Origin: Trileptium ribeirensis
Taxonomy: Eukaryota > Nematoda > Enoplea > Enoplida > Thoracostomopsidae
Length of the DNA: 64,000 nt
Direction of reading: 5' to 3'
Assembly (NCBI GenBank): GCA_030248225.1
Contig: JASANE010000522.1
Coordinates: 1 to 64,000 of the forward strand
Below, one piece after another: positions 1 through 11,137 of this stretch. The notes beneath the pieces were generated by a model, which searched no databases, had not been told where the DNA came from, and saw only the letters and a list, made by a program, of their open reading frames with translations. Position 1 is the first letter of the stretch. Each line of letters begins with the position of its first letter. The translations under genes and the position numbers were made by a program.

Positions 1-993
1 TTATTCACTAGATTTATCTTGCTAGGATACCAAAGGTATCGATCTAAATTCTGCTCAGCGTTGGTTATTAAATTTTTATCAGGTGTGATGATACCTGCGT
101 GATACCACAGGCTTGAGAAATAATAGGTCATAGCTATATGAATTTTCGCGTAATAGGATATTTCCATTGGAGGTGTAGAAATACCTAAATCGCAAATTGA
201 TCTGTTTGCTTTTTCCCAATTTTTGGGGCAATAGATTCCATGACATTTGTTTAAGAAAAAACCAAAAATTTTAATTTCTTCTTTTTCGTATTCAGCCAAT
301 TCGGGTGGCAGTCCCCAATTCCCAAACCCCAGTATTTGGGTCTTGGGTCTTTTTAGTTGAGCACCACTCGCCTTCCCGAAAAGGTCGAAAATGCGAAAAA
401 TCGATTGTATTGATGTTGGGTTCCTAAGGGTAAAATTCGCATCATCTGCATAGATGTTGCACTTATGAATTTTCCCATTAAGAGGAATACCCCTAATATC
501 TGGCTTGTTCCTAATGTAGGCCATAACGGTTTCTATCACCAGAACATAGAGTAGAGGAGAAAGAGGACATCCCTGTCGTATCCCCCTACCCAGTTCAAAG
601 GGTGAAGATATAAACCCATTTACCTGTACACAGGACCGGGCAAAATTTTGTTTATAAATTATTTTGATCCATTTAATGAAAGTAGGACCAAAATTATATT
701 TGGTTAATGTTTCAACGACGTAGGACCATTCGACATAATCAAATGCCGAGGCCTGGTCGACTGATAAAATGATTCCCCGTTGGTTTTTCCTCATATATTC
801 AGTGATGTTATAAAGATTTAGAAGACCGTCCTGAATATCTCTACCCGGGACGGCACAATTTTGATCTGTATGGATTAAAATAGGCATAAATTTCTTTGCC
901 CTGTTAGTTAAAATTTTAGTGAGAATTTTATAGTCAACATTTAACATGGTCAGAGGACGCCAATTTTTCCTATCAAGCCTGTCCCCTGACCCC
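1..993 (-). CDS. Partial L1-clade LINE reverse transcriptase, open through the window edge
   Basis: The minus strand is open from about position 993 to position 1 without a stop and runs off the window, so it has neither native start nor end. Reading 5' to 3' on the minus strand it shows the RT blocks of non-LTR retrotransposons: KNWRPLTMLNVDYKIL (about 970-920), then VDQASAFDYVEW (about 765-730), then GIRQGCPLSPLLY (about 583-545) and the catalytic YADDANF (about 455-435). The RNWRP-like start, QGCPLSPLL and the spacing match L1/Tx1-type ORF2 proteins. The enzyme would copy its own RNA at a nicked target. Endonuclease and early RT blocks are missing at the right, where sequence switches abruptly to Gypsy pol near 994-1000. 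This is the expected shape of a 5'-truncated LINE insertion. The open frame suggests a fairly young copy. Confidence 0.85.
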
Positions 994-2577
994 TTATACT
1001 ACAGCAACATCTATCTGCATTCCACTTGGACCAGGTTGTGGATCATTCGCCTCATTGTTTTCATCAGTCACGGTGTTAGGGTTTTGCGTAACTACGCCCA
1101 TCGTCCTCAAAAGATTCGTTTCTCGTTTCTCTAACGCTTCGTTGAGATATTCTTTATCTGGTTTCTGGTCTACTTCCGAATTATCAACCGATTCTCCATT
1201 CGGTGTGGATTTCAAAATCGGCGGACGTGACATTGCATCAACATTAAGATGCTGTCTACCAGGTTTGTACACTACTTCATAGTCGAATTCCTGGATTCTC
1301 GTTACGAAACGCAATAGACGTGGTGTTAACAAGTCGATAGAACGCGTTTTCATTAGGATTTGTACTAAGGGAGCGTGATCCGTAACGATCGTGTTAAAAC
1401 TACCCAACAAATATGGCCGTAATTGCACCATAGCTCGTACTACGGCCAAACATTCTTTTTCTGTCACGCTATACCTTGTTTCAGCATCGTGGAACTTCCT
1501 ACCTCCATAATGAATTACTCGTTCCTTTCCATCTTCACCACGTTGTGTCAAAATAAAGCCAACACCTTCGTTGCTAGCGTCGGTGTACAACCTAAATGGT
1601 TTCACTGGATTCGGGTACGCTAAGATAGGCGCTATAGTCAATGCTACTTTCAGCTTATCAAAGGCTACTTGGCACTGTTCCGTCCAGCGAGATTCTACCG
1701 AATTAAATTTACTCGGTCCTTTTGTTAATTCATGCAACGGAGCGGCGATGAGACTATATCCTTCGATGAATTGACGATAATAACCGGTCAACCCTAAGAA
1801 CGAACGTACTTTCGTAACATTTTGGGGTCTTTCGCGCTCCAATATCTTTTGGACTTTCGCTGGATCGGGTGCAATTCCATTTTCCGATACTACATGGCCT
1901 AAGAACAATACCTCGCGCCTTACGAAATCACATTTCTTGCCCTTAATGGATAAACCTGCATCGCGAAGACGATTAAACACACATTGGATATCCCATAAAT
2001 GCTCCTCGAATGTAGGCGAGAAAACGATAACGTCATCGATATAGCACAGGCAAAATTCCAAAAGGTAGCCGGACAAAACGATTTGCATCATCCTCTGAAA
2101 CGTGGCAGGCGCGTTGGTTAAACCGAAGGGCATTACTTTGAATTCGAATAGGGCCTCATGACAAATGAAGACAGTCTTTTCGACATCCTCAGGTTCCATT
2201 TCTACCTGCCAATATCCAGATTTCAAATCCAATGTCGTGAAATATTTCGCACCTTTGAGGGCGTTTAAGGTATCGTCGATTCGTGGAAGAGGAAAACTGT
2301 ACTTCTTAGTCACATCGTTCAACATACGATAATCGATACAAAATTGCATGTCACCAGTCTTTTTCTTGACGAGAACCACAGGAGATGCCCAAGGACTCAT
2401 CGATGGGTTGAATCGCATCATCATCCAGCATAGCCTGGACTTGTTTAGAAATTTTTTCACGATGCACGTAAGGTGCACGTCGCATTCGTTGCTGTATAGG
2501 TTTAGTATCACCAGTGTCGGTAAGGTGTCGCGAAACGTGCGTTCGACTATGGGGTGTTGTGGAACTTCCGAAAACAT
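994..2577 (-). pseudogene. pol: Gypsy copy 1 reverse transcriptase and RNase H
   Basis: This segment encodes the Ty3/gypsy RT followed by RNase H. Visible motifs are the palm blocks around LDLKSGYWQVEM and MPFGLTNAPATFQRMM, the catalytic YIDD (near 2040), and the RNase H start [14 protein letters not shown] (near 1590) with the later TDHAPL block (near 1375). The frame is entered by a shift: the preceding frame 2351-3337 carries the N-terminal RT residues, and a one-base difference near 2405 compared with copy 2 breaks the reading. The C-terminus reads through a Pro/Gly-rich linker and ends at a stop created at the junction with the LINE. No integrase follows. It is a non-functional copy. Confidence 0.9.
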
Positions 2578-3337
2578 CGCTGTTGCGTTCTAATAACCTT
2601 GCTAAAATTCGTTTTTCAGTTTCGGTAGCAACGGCTTCCTTTACGGACACACCCTCTGGTAATTCAGCTTCTTTATCTTGCGTTATTTCCGCTGCTAACT
2701 CCCTATATAAGCGTTTAGCTTCTTTCGCCCTAATCTGAATCTTATTGGTAACGGCCTTAGAATAATCGACATCAGTCATCGCTGGTTTTTCCGTCGACGT
2801 GATAGCAACGGTATCTACTATCTCCGTAACGTGTGACATCACGTCATCAACTTTTACCTTATACGACTGCTGCTCTAAATTGGTAACTGGTATCCAAGCC
2901 ATACCCTCTTGTACTTTAACTACCGCATTTGGACAAAGTATAGGTCGCTGAAATCTCATCTCTGTATCGGACTCTACCATAACACTTTGCCCATTGAAGG
3001 TGATCGTATCGATATTATATGGTACCAACTTTGTGCTTTCCGGTGGAATTTCGGTATCCATAGATACCCTACAAACATGAAGAGCACCCACTGGAACTTC
3101 AGTTAGTTTTCCGGACTTGATTATTTTTCCGGTACCAGTCTCCGCAGACGTTGTTTCTTTACGTCGAACTAACGACCATAACCTTACTAATTTCTCATTG
3201 ACCAGGATTCGCATTTTCTGGTAATCGATTGTAGTTTGAAATTTTCGTAACATGTCATCACCGATGACAATCGCAACTGGCTTATCCGGTACAACGTGAA
3301 TTTGTACATACTGGGACTGCTGTCCGAAATGTACCAA
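2351..3337 (-). pseudogene. pol: Gypsy copy 1 protease C-terminus to RT N-terminus
   Basis: This frame matches residues of the 972-aa gag-PR frame of copy 2 downstream of the protease, through the connecting region to the first RT residues (RMRRAPYVHREKISKQVQAM near 2470). Against copy 2 it begins after an in-frame nonsense codon near 3345 (a Trp codon in copy 2) and ends in an out-of-frame tail because of the one-base shift near 2405. At the protease-RT boundary, where copy 2 is frameshifted, copy 1 reads straight through. The two lesions are therefore independent decay, not a programmed shift. Confidence 0.85.
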
Positions 3338-3346
3338 TGCTTCGAA

Positions 3347-4141
3347 CTATCCCAGGGTCTTACTGGATGGGGAACCATCGAAAGCAAATACCTGAATCAC
3401 TTCGGAATTCAACTTATACCGATTAAAATTTTCCTCATAAACTTCTTGGAGCATGATCGTCGTTTGAGCTCCAGTATCCACTAGTCCCCGTAACTTATAC
3501 GAATCAATTTGTACGTCGACATAAAAACACGATTTGTTAGGACGAGCTAACATCTCTACCTGTGCTATCGAAACTTGCATATCATTTTGCAGTTCCGAAT
3601 TTTCTTCGAAGGTTCGTTCAGGAACATTTTCTACCAGTACTTGATGACGTGAATTCTTGTGCAACAGTACTCGTGATGGTGAATGCGAGATTTCAGACAC
3701 ATCCACTTGTCTGTCCGACTTCAAATGAGAAATAATGTCGTTCATCCGCCCGTCCATGCGACGTTCTACATCATTCATTTGGCGAACTAATATCTCTAAA
3801 GCTACGGATTGTACCGCTTTAGCTTCCGGCCGGCGTCTGTTATCCCCAGTTAATTGTTTTTCCACATTCACAGATCGCTGACGACAATACTGAGCAAAAT
3901 GGCCTGGTTTACCACATACGAAACACTTCCACAGTTCCTTAGGTGTTGTAGATTCCGCATTATTTGACAAGCGCTGCACTTGCGGTGATCGCGAGATAGC
4001 TTCTCTCACCACACCGCGTTCTTGTTGACGAAGGCGTGCGTCTTGATATGGACATCGCGCGCGAACATGCCCCGCGGCACCACAATCATAACACACAATT
4101 GAGGACGCAGAAGTTCCTTCTACAACTCGGGTGTTTCTCAC
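3347..4141 (-). pseudogene. gag-pol: Gypsy copy 1 nucleocapsid zinc knuckles and protease
   Basis: The frame carries two CCHC zinc knuckles typical of retroviral-type nucleocapsid: CYDCGAAGHVRARC near 4080 and CFVCGKPGHFAQYC near 3910, which bind element RNA during packaging. Further on is an aspartic protease active site, LRGLVDTGAQTTIM near 3480. It is in the same reading frame as the gag entry to its right; the two are separated by a nonsense codon near 4150 where copy 2 has a Gln codon. It ends at a second nonsense codon near 3345. Confidence 0.88.
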
Positions 4142-4150
4142 GTCATTGCT

Positions 4151-5677
4151 TTAGTTTCCGCCACTCAAGCGCATTGGAGCCTGCCGACAATTGTTCCTTC
4201 GTGGTGCTACTGCATTACTAGTGTCAGCACTTGGACTGGGTCTCCACGATCGTTGAGGAACCGATCTATTTGTCTGTCGTGGCGAAGTTCCATCATCCTC
4301 TGGTCCCACTAATAATTTTTCTGTACGCTCAATTTGTACAGCGCGGCATTTCAGCTCATAGAAAGACCACTGATCACTATGTATCAGGCGTGAACGTAAT
4401 CCACGTCGTATTCCTCGCAAAAACGTATTGCGCAATAAATTGGCTGCGTGTCTATCACCCAGCTCCAATGGAACAATTCGTTTACGCCACTGCAATTCTA
4501 ACTCATCAGCGAAATTTGCTACGGAACTCTTTTGACCCATTTGTTGGAACCTCTGAACTTCGTCTACAAATTCTCTACGTTCGGCGAACCGTTCGTGCAG
4601 CTCGTAGACTAGGTCTTCATATGTCTCCGGTGCTTCCGGACCAGTTATTAACAACTCAATAAAACTGCGAGCTGCATCCGTCAATTTCTTACGCAGTGTA
4701 CAAAATTTATCGCCGGACTTTTCCACACCTGCCAACTCGAACTCTGTTTCTAGCCTACGGAAATATGTAGCGAAATCCGTGGTACCATCGTACCTTTCGA
4801 TATTAACGGGTTCCTTCGGAGGTGGCACGTTAACTACAATAGGTGGCATTGTAGGAACAGGCGCTGACACCGGGGCAGACGCCATAGCATGAGTACACCA
4901 ACAGTGTGTACATGCAGCAGAAGTAGTACTAGTTGGTACAGTCTGAATTCCGGCCGAGACTATAGTCACTGCAGCTGGAGCTGACACAGTCGGGGCAGGT
5001 GGCCGTGCACGTGAAGATGCAACAGGGGTCGTCGAACTCCTAGCAGGTGCAGACGTAACGTCGCAAGACGAAACAGGTTCAATCGGCAAAGGTACCGATG
5101 CCCGAGTTGGCGCGGCCTCAACAAAATCTGTTACCGGGAACCTAGGCTCAAAATCCAGACACACTTTTGGCGTAGCATCTACGTCCACAACAGTGGCGTC
5201 CATGTAAACTGAGTCTTCGATGCCCACTTCTGAGGTCGGAGTTACTACCGGATCCATGCTTACGAGATCTCGCAACTGATTAAGATTACCTCGCATCTCA
5301 CTCATTTGCTCGTGTATGTTATCATTCTGCCGTCTCATTTGTTCGTGCAAATCATTATTTTGTCGTACCACAAAATTTTGGAATTTGCGTTCGCACTCCA
5401 TGGTATCTACCAGCACCTTATCGTACTGACGACTAGAGTCGCGTACCAAGTCGGTCTTTTTATCATACTTGTGAGTTATCTCATCGTATTTGCGACTAGT
5501 ATCAACTAAATTTACCTCCAACCGACGCAAAGTCGCTTCCAGCGGAGTTGACGTAGCATTACTCGTGAACGTGGTCGGATCATCAGTAGCGGTAGGCAAC
5601 GCCATACTGGCGCTATCTATCCCGATTGACCACTGGGTCGTATCGTCGTTCGGCGAATACGCAACGGTGTCATCCAT
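4151..5677 (-). CDS. gag: Gypsy copy 1 Gag (capsid part)
   Basis: The 508-residue frame starts with an ATG (MDDTVAYSPN) just inside the element leader. The first ~300 residues are low-complexity: a coiled-coil-like stretch rich in Glu, Gln and Asn (around 5250-5500) and then a Pro/Ala/Ser/Thr-rich segment. From about residue 290 comes a retrotransposon gag capsid domain (NIERYDGTTDFATYFRRLE ... FLRGIRRGLRSRLI), which would self-assemble into cytoplasmic particles. Unlike copy 2, the N-terminal part here is one uninterrupted frame. The stop at 4151 is a nonsense change; the original frame continued into the zinc knuckles. Confidence 0.88.
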   Translation of the reverse strand: MDDTVAYSPNDDTTQWSIGIDSASMALPTATDDPTTFTSNATSTPLEATLRRLEVNLVDTSRKYDEITHKYDKKTDLVRDSSRQYDKVLVDTMECERKFQNFVVRQNNDLHEQMRRQNDNIHEQMSEMRGNLNQLRDLVSMDPVVTPTSEVGIEDSVYMDATVVDVDATPKVCLDFEPRFPVTDFVEAAPTRASVPLPIEPVSSCDVTSAPARSSTTPVASSRARPPAPTVSAPAAVTIVSAGIQTVPTSTTSAACTHCWCTHAMASAPVSAPVPTMPPIVVNVPPPKEPVNIERYDGTTDFATYFRRLETEFELAGVEKSGDKFCTLRKKLTDAARSFIELLITGPEAPETYEDLVYELHERFAERREFVDEVQRFQQMGQKSSVANFADELELQWRKRIVPLELGDRHAANLLRNTFLRGIRRGLRSRLIHSDQWSFYELKCRAVQIERTEKLLVGPEDDGTSPRQTNRSVPQRSWRPSPSADTSNAVAPRRNNCRQAPMRLSGGN

Positions 5678-5847
5678 ATAGTAAAATTAACAAAACACCG
5701 GTTACAGCTACGACACTCACCAATTCGTGTTGATAACGCGCAAAAATTAAATCTAAGAAAATGTCACGAAATATCACCACTAACCACAAACCAATCCAAT
5801 ACAGCAAACGTACCAACAGGATCTTCACAGGATCGGCATTGGCATTG

Positions 5848-5865
5848 GCCTCGTCATGGCCACCA
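5848..5865 (-). promoter_or_regulatory. Primer-binding region of Gypsy copy 1
   Basis: Immediately inside the LTR edge (TG at 5866) the plus strand reads GCCTCGTCATGGCCACCA, so on the element strand the site starts TGG directly after the LTR CA, as expected for a tRNA primer ending in CCA. The identical 18-mer lies at the same place in copy 2. I could not match it to a particular tRNA. Confidence 0.6.
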
Positions 5866-8274
5866 TGTCGGAGCTGGATTTCTTTTATTGGCTGTGTAGT
5901 TCCGTGCTTACGCGACGTTCCGACCCCCAGCCGCTACTATAACACACGAAAGATACGAATTAGGCCACCAATAAATGTACTAGTAGCTGGGGTGCGCGAG
6001 CTCGTGGTCTGGACGAGCCAGGAAATCGGTGATAATATATCCTAGTGTCACCTATTTCGGGGATTCTTCCACAACTTTAACAGCTCAGCGTCTATCGATA
6101 TAGCTTTATTTCGCTCTTTGCAGTACGTCAATAACAGCCCAATAGTAGTTATTGTTTATTTACTATTCCCACGCAGTGCCAGTCCGCAGTGAGACTTCCG
6201 ACACCGAAATTGATGATCCTCGCGAGATGAACCGATTGGCTGGAGCGGCCACCTTAAGCAAGAAAAGTATTACGTTTAGAGTCGAAGTCCCTACGCAATG
6301 GCACTTCGTGTTCCGGCAGCAGTAACTCAATTATAACTACAAATATTACACGATGCGTTTGTTAACCGGGAACTCCGTATACCAAACAATTGACCACCTT
6401 CGAAATGTTCTCACACAATCAAACTTTATTAGCCGCAAGATTGCCTAAAAACCCGGGCTCACTCGAATCAACACCGCATAGCAGAAAAGTCCCAATACGA
6501 ACAGTCAGTTTGTCTAGATGCGACGCCCGATCTCACGTAAATTAACCAACACTACTTTCCTACGCTGACGAAATCCATAAGCTACCGTGAAAATTAATTA
6601 CAACACCCATGCTTACGGTTCCGCGTACTTATTTCACTTTAACTAGCAACCCATACTCAATATGCATAATGGGTCATTGTCAAGATTAGACACTGACTGA
6701 GACATTGCTGTGACACGCTGTTACTGAATAATAAGATTAGACCCGAGGAAAACTCGCATAAAGCTGTTAATGTGAACCTACTCGTAACCAACGTACTAAG
6801 GGATGCATTTGCTAACGATGTATTAGCCACACTTTACGGTGCTGCCAAACATATTAAACGTGACGACGCGTTTCCTTGACACCCTAAAATGGCACGCAGT
6901 AGTCTTCAGAAAGCCCACTATAATCATTCGAACCACACTAGAACCTATACACTACCAGAACAGAGGCATGATTCGCCAAACCAGACGCCATAAATTAATT
7001 AAGTAGAAATAAAAGAATTACCGCAAAATTTAACAAGCAATTCGAAACACAAATCGTCGAATTCATTCGAGGACACTTTGTAATTAACCCGCTGCACCAC
7101 AAATAATCCGATCACCGTTGTCGGAACGCTGAGGAAAAATGTTATGAATGAAAATTCCAAAGTACGTGCTAGCTAACTCGCCTTCAAAGTGACCGAAAGA
7201 AAAATAAAAAAAATTTGTCGTTCTCAAAAACGCAACCGCCCGCGAATTAAACATTAACGCTCGCTCCGTTAAAACGACACTTATTATAAATTATGAAAAA
7301 GTCCCAAACAAGTAGCTAGGTAATTATATTCAACTCAAAACCAACAATAATCATCACCAACTTCATAATAATCGAATTCAATACCAAAAACAAGTAACTA
7401 ATCAATAATAATCACATCGCCACGTATGCGCCACCAACAGTACCCTATACTGTATTAACAATATACGCGCTTGCCACGATAATAATATATACTTTATATA
7501 TTTATTATATAATATAGAAGAAATTTGAATGAAAAATTTGAAATGAGAAATGGGGTAAAAAGGTAGGGTGTGGTTTGAGAAAAGTATAAAAAGGGGGATT
7601 ATGAAATTTTAATATGGTGAAGGAGGTAGGTAGGGGAGTTTGTATTTTAAATTTGAGGAGTGGGGGTTAAGATTTGATAAAATGGAAGATGTTTGAAAAT
7701 GGAGAAAAAGGGAAGAAAAAGGATATTTTTGAAAGGGGAAATTTATAAGAAATAAAAATAAGGGGAAGGAGGAGGTTTAATATGTGGATGGGGGTGGTGA
7801 TGTGAAAAAGATATGAAAATTTTATGGAAATTGGTGGAGGTTTGGGTGAGAGGGAGGGGTTTGAATTTTGGTTGAAAAAGTAGGAAAAGGAGAAAAATAG
7901 ATTTTGGGTAGAATTTTGGTTGTGTGTAAAAGAAAAGGGTGGGTGAGGTATATACAGTAGGAAAAAAGGTGGGGAAAAAGAAAAAGTGTGTTTTAGATGA
8001 TTTTATGTGAGAAATTTAAGTTTTGGGAAATTTATAGGTATGGGTAAATTTTGATAATTATATAGGTTTTGTTATATTTTATATGTTTATAGATAAATAC
8101 ATAGCTAATTTATATTTTTATATAATATATATAGTAGGATATATACAAGTTTACGTACACATTACGCTCATATACCACGCCGAGGGCGACAGGGAATACC
8201 AGGGCGGCGTGGGGGCAGCCTTTAGTGAAAAGAAAAAGAAAAATTTTGTGGTGAAAAAGGCACCAGCCCCAAAA
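5866..8274 (-). repeat. 5' LTR of Gypsy copy 1 (LTR1, about 2.4 kb)
   Basis: The plus-strand reading begins TGTCGGAGCTGG beside the primer site and ends CCAGCCCCAAAA near 8274; the other three LTRs end CCAGCCCCAACA, giving near-inverted 12-bp termini. It resembles solo LTR2 more than LTR3/LTR4 near the start (the block around 5990), so two LTR subfamilies are present. Positions about 7511-8080 are almost free of cytosine on the plus strand. No gene is seen in it. Confidence 0.85.
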
Positions 8275-8699
8275 TGTACAGTAGTCGACCGCTACCTTAC
8301 AGTTTTAATACGTTGGTTCGGCAGCCGTCCGGTGTCGGCCTGTTTAACATGTTTCAAGTGTACAGAAATCAGTGGCCCAAGTGCGTGAAGAGTACGAGTC
8401 AGACTATGCATTAGCGAAAGTCCGGTGGAGTAAAAGCGTAAGCTAAAAACAATCTAGTACTAAAGAAGAGTACGGTCATCTTGGTTACGAACGCTCAACT
8501 AACCGTTACTGAAAAATCAGTGTGCAGCTTGTGTGAGCTAAAATACGGTACTAAAGAACAGTGCCGAGACTTTCAAAACTAGCGTTGAGAATAGTATGGT
8601 AATTTAATACGGTTATCGAATTGGTGCCTCGAGCGATATACGCGATAGTAGTGCTGTAACATTTTATCGTTATAATAAACCTTCTATATACGTGTCTGT
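8275..8699. repeat. R repeat copy 1, left part
   Basis: The sequence after LTR1 (GTCGACCGCTACC at 8283 onwards) matches the sequence directly after LTR4 at 31737. The part from about 8385 (GCGTGAAGAGTACGAG) onward matches 32006 onward and, from about 8460, also 33968 onward. It ends in AATAAACCTT and GTGTCTGT, where solo LTR2 is inserted. It may be part of a decayed LTR element; its true ends are uncertain. Confidence 0.7.
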
Positions 8700-11137
8700 T
8701 GTCGGAGCTTAATCTTTTTCGACGGCGGTGTAGATCTGTGCTTACGCGACGCTCCGAACCCTAGCGACTACTATAATACACGAAAGATACAGTTTAGGCC
8801 ACCAATAAATAATGTACTAGTAGCTGGGGAGCGCGAGTTCGTGGTCTGGCGTACCAGGGAAGTGGTGATAAATAAATTTCTCAGCTTTCCTGTTTAGAGC
8901 ACAACCCAACGGCAACAGCGGCTCGGTAGCTAACAATACAACTCTATTACGCTCTCCTTGATCCAGGTCAACAACAGCCAAAAGGGTCGTAATTATTTAT
9001 TTACCCAAAAATAACGAAGTACCGATTCTTCTGCGAGGTACTCAGATTGTCAGACCGCAGACGTTTACTCGTTAACGGTTTACGTGAAACTTAAATCGAA
9101 CTTGAACATTAATTTAACAGGCAGAGTTAGACTTAGAGCTCATCTCTCGACTAACAATCATGGCACTCCGCGAGCTTTAGACAAAAGTATCACTTGATAG
9201 GACTCGCAATTCATACGCATAAAAATGACAACCAGTACGAGCAATTAGTTGTTCAAAGCCATAACGATTCTCCACATTTAGACTACGCACCAGTTACTTA
9301 AATATTTCCGGCACAAATCCCCTAGTACCCATCGAGACATCCAGCGATACACAATAGCAAATGGACAATATACATTATTCGTATTACGCTACGTTTTGCT
9401 TACGGTCCTTTCGGCCACAGTCTGGACCAGAAAACGGAAAGCATAATAAAAGAACAACCAATTTCCGTACATAACCAACAGTAAGACCAATAGATGACTT
9501 ATTTGTGATGTTTAGTTTGACTCAACATTAGATTTTGAACAAGCCTGGCCAGCATGAATTTGAACAGTACTCCATTCATCCTTCCAGGCAATCAATAGTT
9601 CTTCGGTAAAATTAGCACCGTATATACCAAAACTAAGATTAAACATCGATACAACAATCGCTTGACGCTAATCTCAACGTAAACTTATCGTAAAACCAGA
9701 TGATTCCCGGATAATTTTCGTGCCGAACTCGAATTTCGTATTATAAAGATAGCTAAGTGATCGAAATACAGCGATAACCATTAAAAATAAGCGAACCAAT
9801 AAATCGCATAAGGTACAGTGAGTGTAACAATGTCTCGTATCAGAATATTATTCCTGCTCAGTTCCAGCTAATCCACAATCATTTGCAATAGAAAACAATA
9901 ACCATGACCTGACGTAATAATAAAAACGATGTCGCCCGTTAGAAATTAGCTAAGTGATTAAAACTAACAATCCGAAACTACAACCATCATCATCACACAC
10001 TACATAATCATCACTGTATATTAATTCAAAAATTCAACACAAGACAAGTAAGTAATTAGTAATAATGACACCACCTCATTAGGCGCAACCGACAGTACCC
10101 TGTATCTGTATTTAAATAATACGCTAGCTTGCCGCGATTCTAATATATATTTATATATTTAAATTTAAAATTTTATTATAAAATTTAAGAAGAAATTTTA
10201 ATGAAAAATTTGAAAGGAGAAAAGGGGTAAAAATGTGAGGTGTTGTTTGAGAAAAGTAGAAAGAGGGGGTTGGTGAAATTTTAATATGGTGAAGGGGGTA
10301 GGTAGGGGAGTTTGTATTTAAATTTTGAGGAGTGGGGGTTAAGATTTGATAGAATAGGAGATGTTTGTAAAATGTGAAAATTTGGAGAAAAATGAGAATT
10401 TTGGAAAATAGAAATTTATGGAAAATAAAGAAGGGCGAAAGGGGTGGGGTAGATGTATGAATAGGGGTGGTAAGTGAAAAAGGATATTAAAATTTAGGGG
10501 ATGGGGGTTGAGTTTTGAGGGAATGGGGAATGTTTGAAAAATGGAGAAAAAGGGAAAAAGTGAAAATTTAGAAAAAGGAAATTTTAAAGAAAAAGGGAAG
10601 AGGGGAAAGGGGAGGTTTATATATTTTAATAGATGGGGTAAGGGAAAGAAAATATTAAATTTTGGAGGGGTTTGGTTAGGTATTGGGGAAGGGAGGGTAG
10701 TTTGAATTTTAGTAGAAAAATGGGAAAAAGGAGAAAAATAGATTTTGGGTAGAATTTTGGTTATGTGTAAAAGAAAAGGATGGGTGAGGTATATATTGTA
10801 GGAAAAAGGGTGGGGAAAAAGAAAAAGTGTGTTTTATATAATTTTATTAAAGAAATTTGGGTTTTGGGGAATGTAGGGTTATTTAGGGGAATTGTATAAA
10901 TAAGTAATATTATATATTATGATAGTTAGTTTTAATTAAGTTAGGAAATTACATAGCTAGTTTATATTTTTATATAATATATATAGTATATATATAGTAG
11001 GATATACATATGTTTCCGTACACATTACGCTCATATGCCATGCCGAGGGCGACAGGGAATACCAGGGCGGCGTGGGGGCGGCCTTTAGTGAAAAGAAAAA
11101 GAAAAATTTGGTGGTGAAAAAGGCACCAGCCCCAACA
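8700..11137 (-). mobile_element. Solo Gypsy LTR (LTR2) with 5-bp target duplication
   Basis: A complete LTR, TGTCGGAGC at the left and CCAGCCCCAACA at the right, is flanked on both sides by TCTGT (8695-8699 and 11138-11142). The surrounding R sequence continues across it: removing the LTR and one TCTGT gives GTGTCTGTTGCCGATTATC, as in the uninterrupted R copies near 32345 and 34215. It therefore arose by insertion and LTR-LTR recombination. A nearly C-free plus-strand tract covers about 10196-10955. Confidence 0.92.

Larger units (their letters stand above)
994..8274 (-). mobile_element. Ty3/gypsy retrotransposon copy 1, 3' part missing, damaged
   Basis: On the minus strand the order is long 5' LTR (8274-5866), primer-binding region (5865-5848), leader, gag, nucleocapsid, protease, RT and RNase H. 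The element stops inside the linker after RNase H at about position 994-1000, where L1-like sequence begins; integrase and 3' LTR are absent from the window. Proteins are clearly homologous to Gypsy copy 2 (13135-31736). Coding sequence is broken by two in-frame nonsense changes (near 4150 and 3345) and one frameshift (near 2405). Confidence 0.9.
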
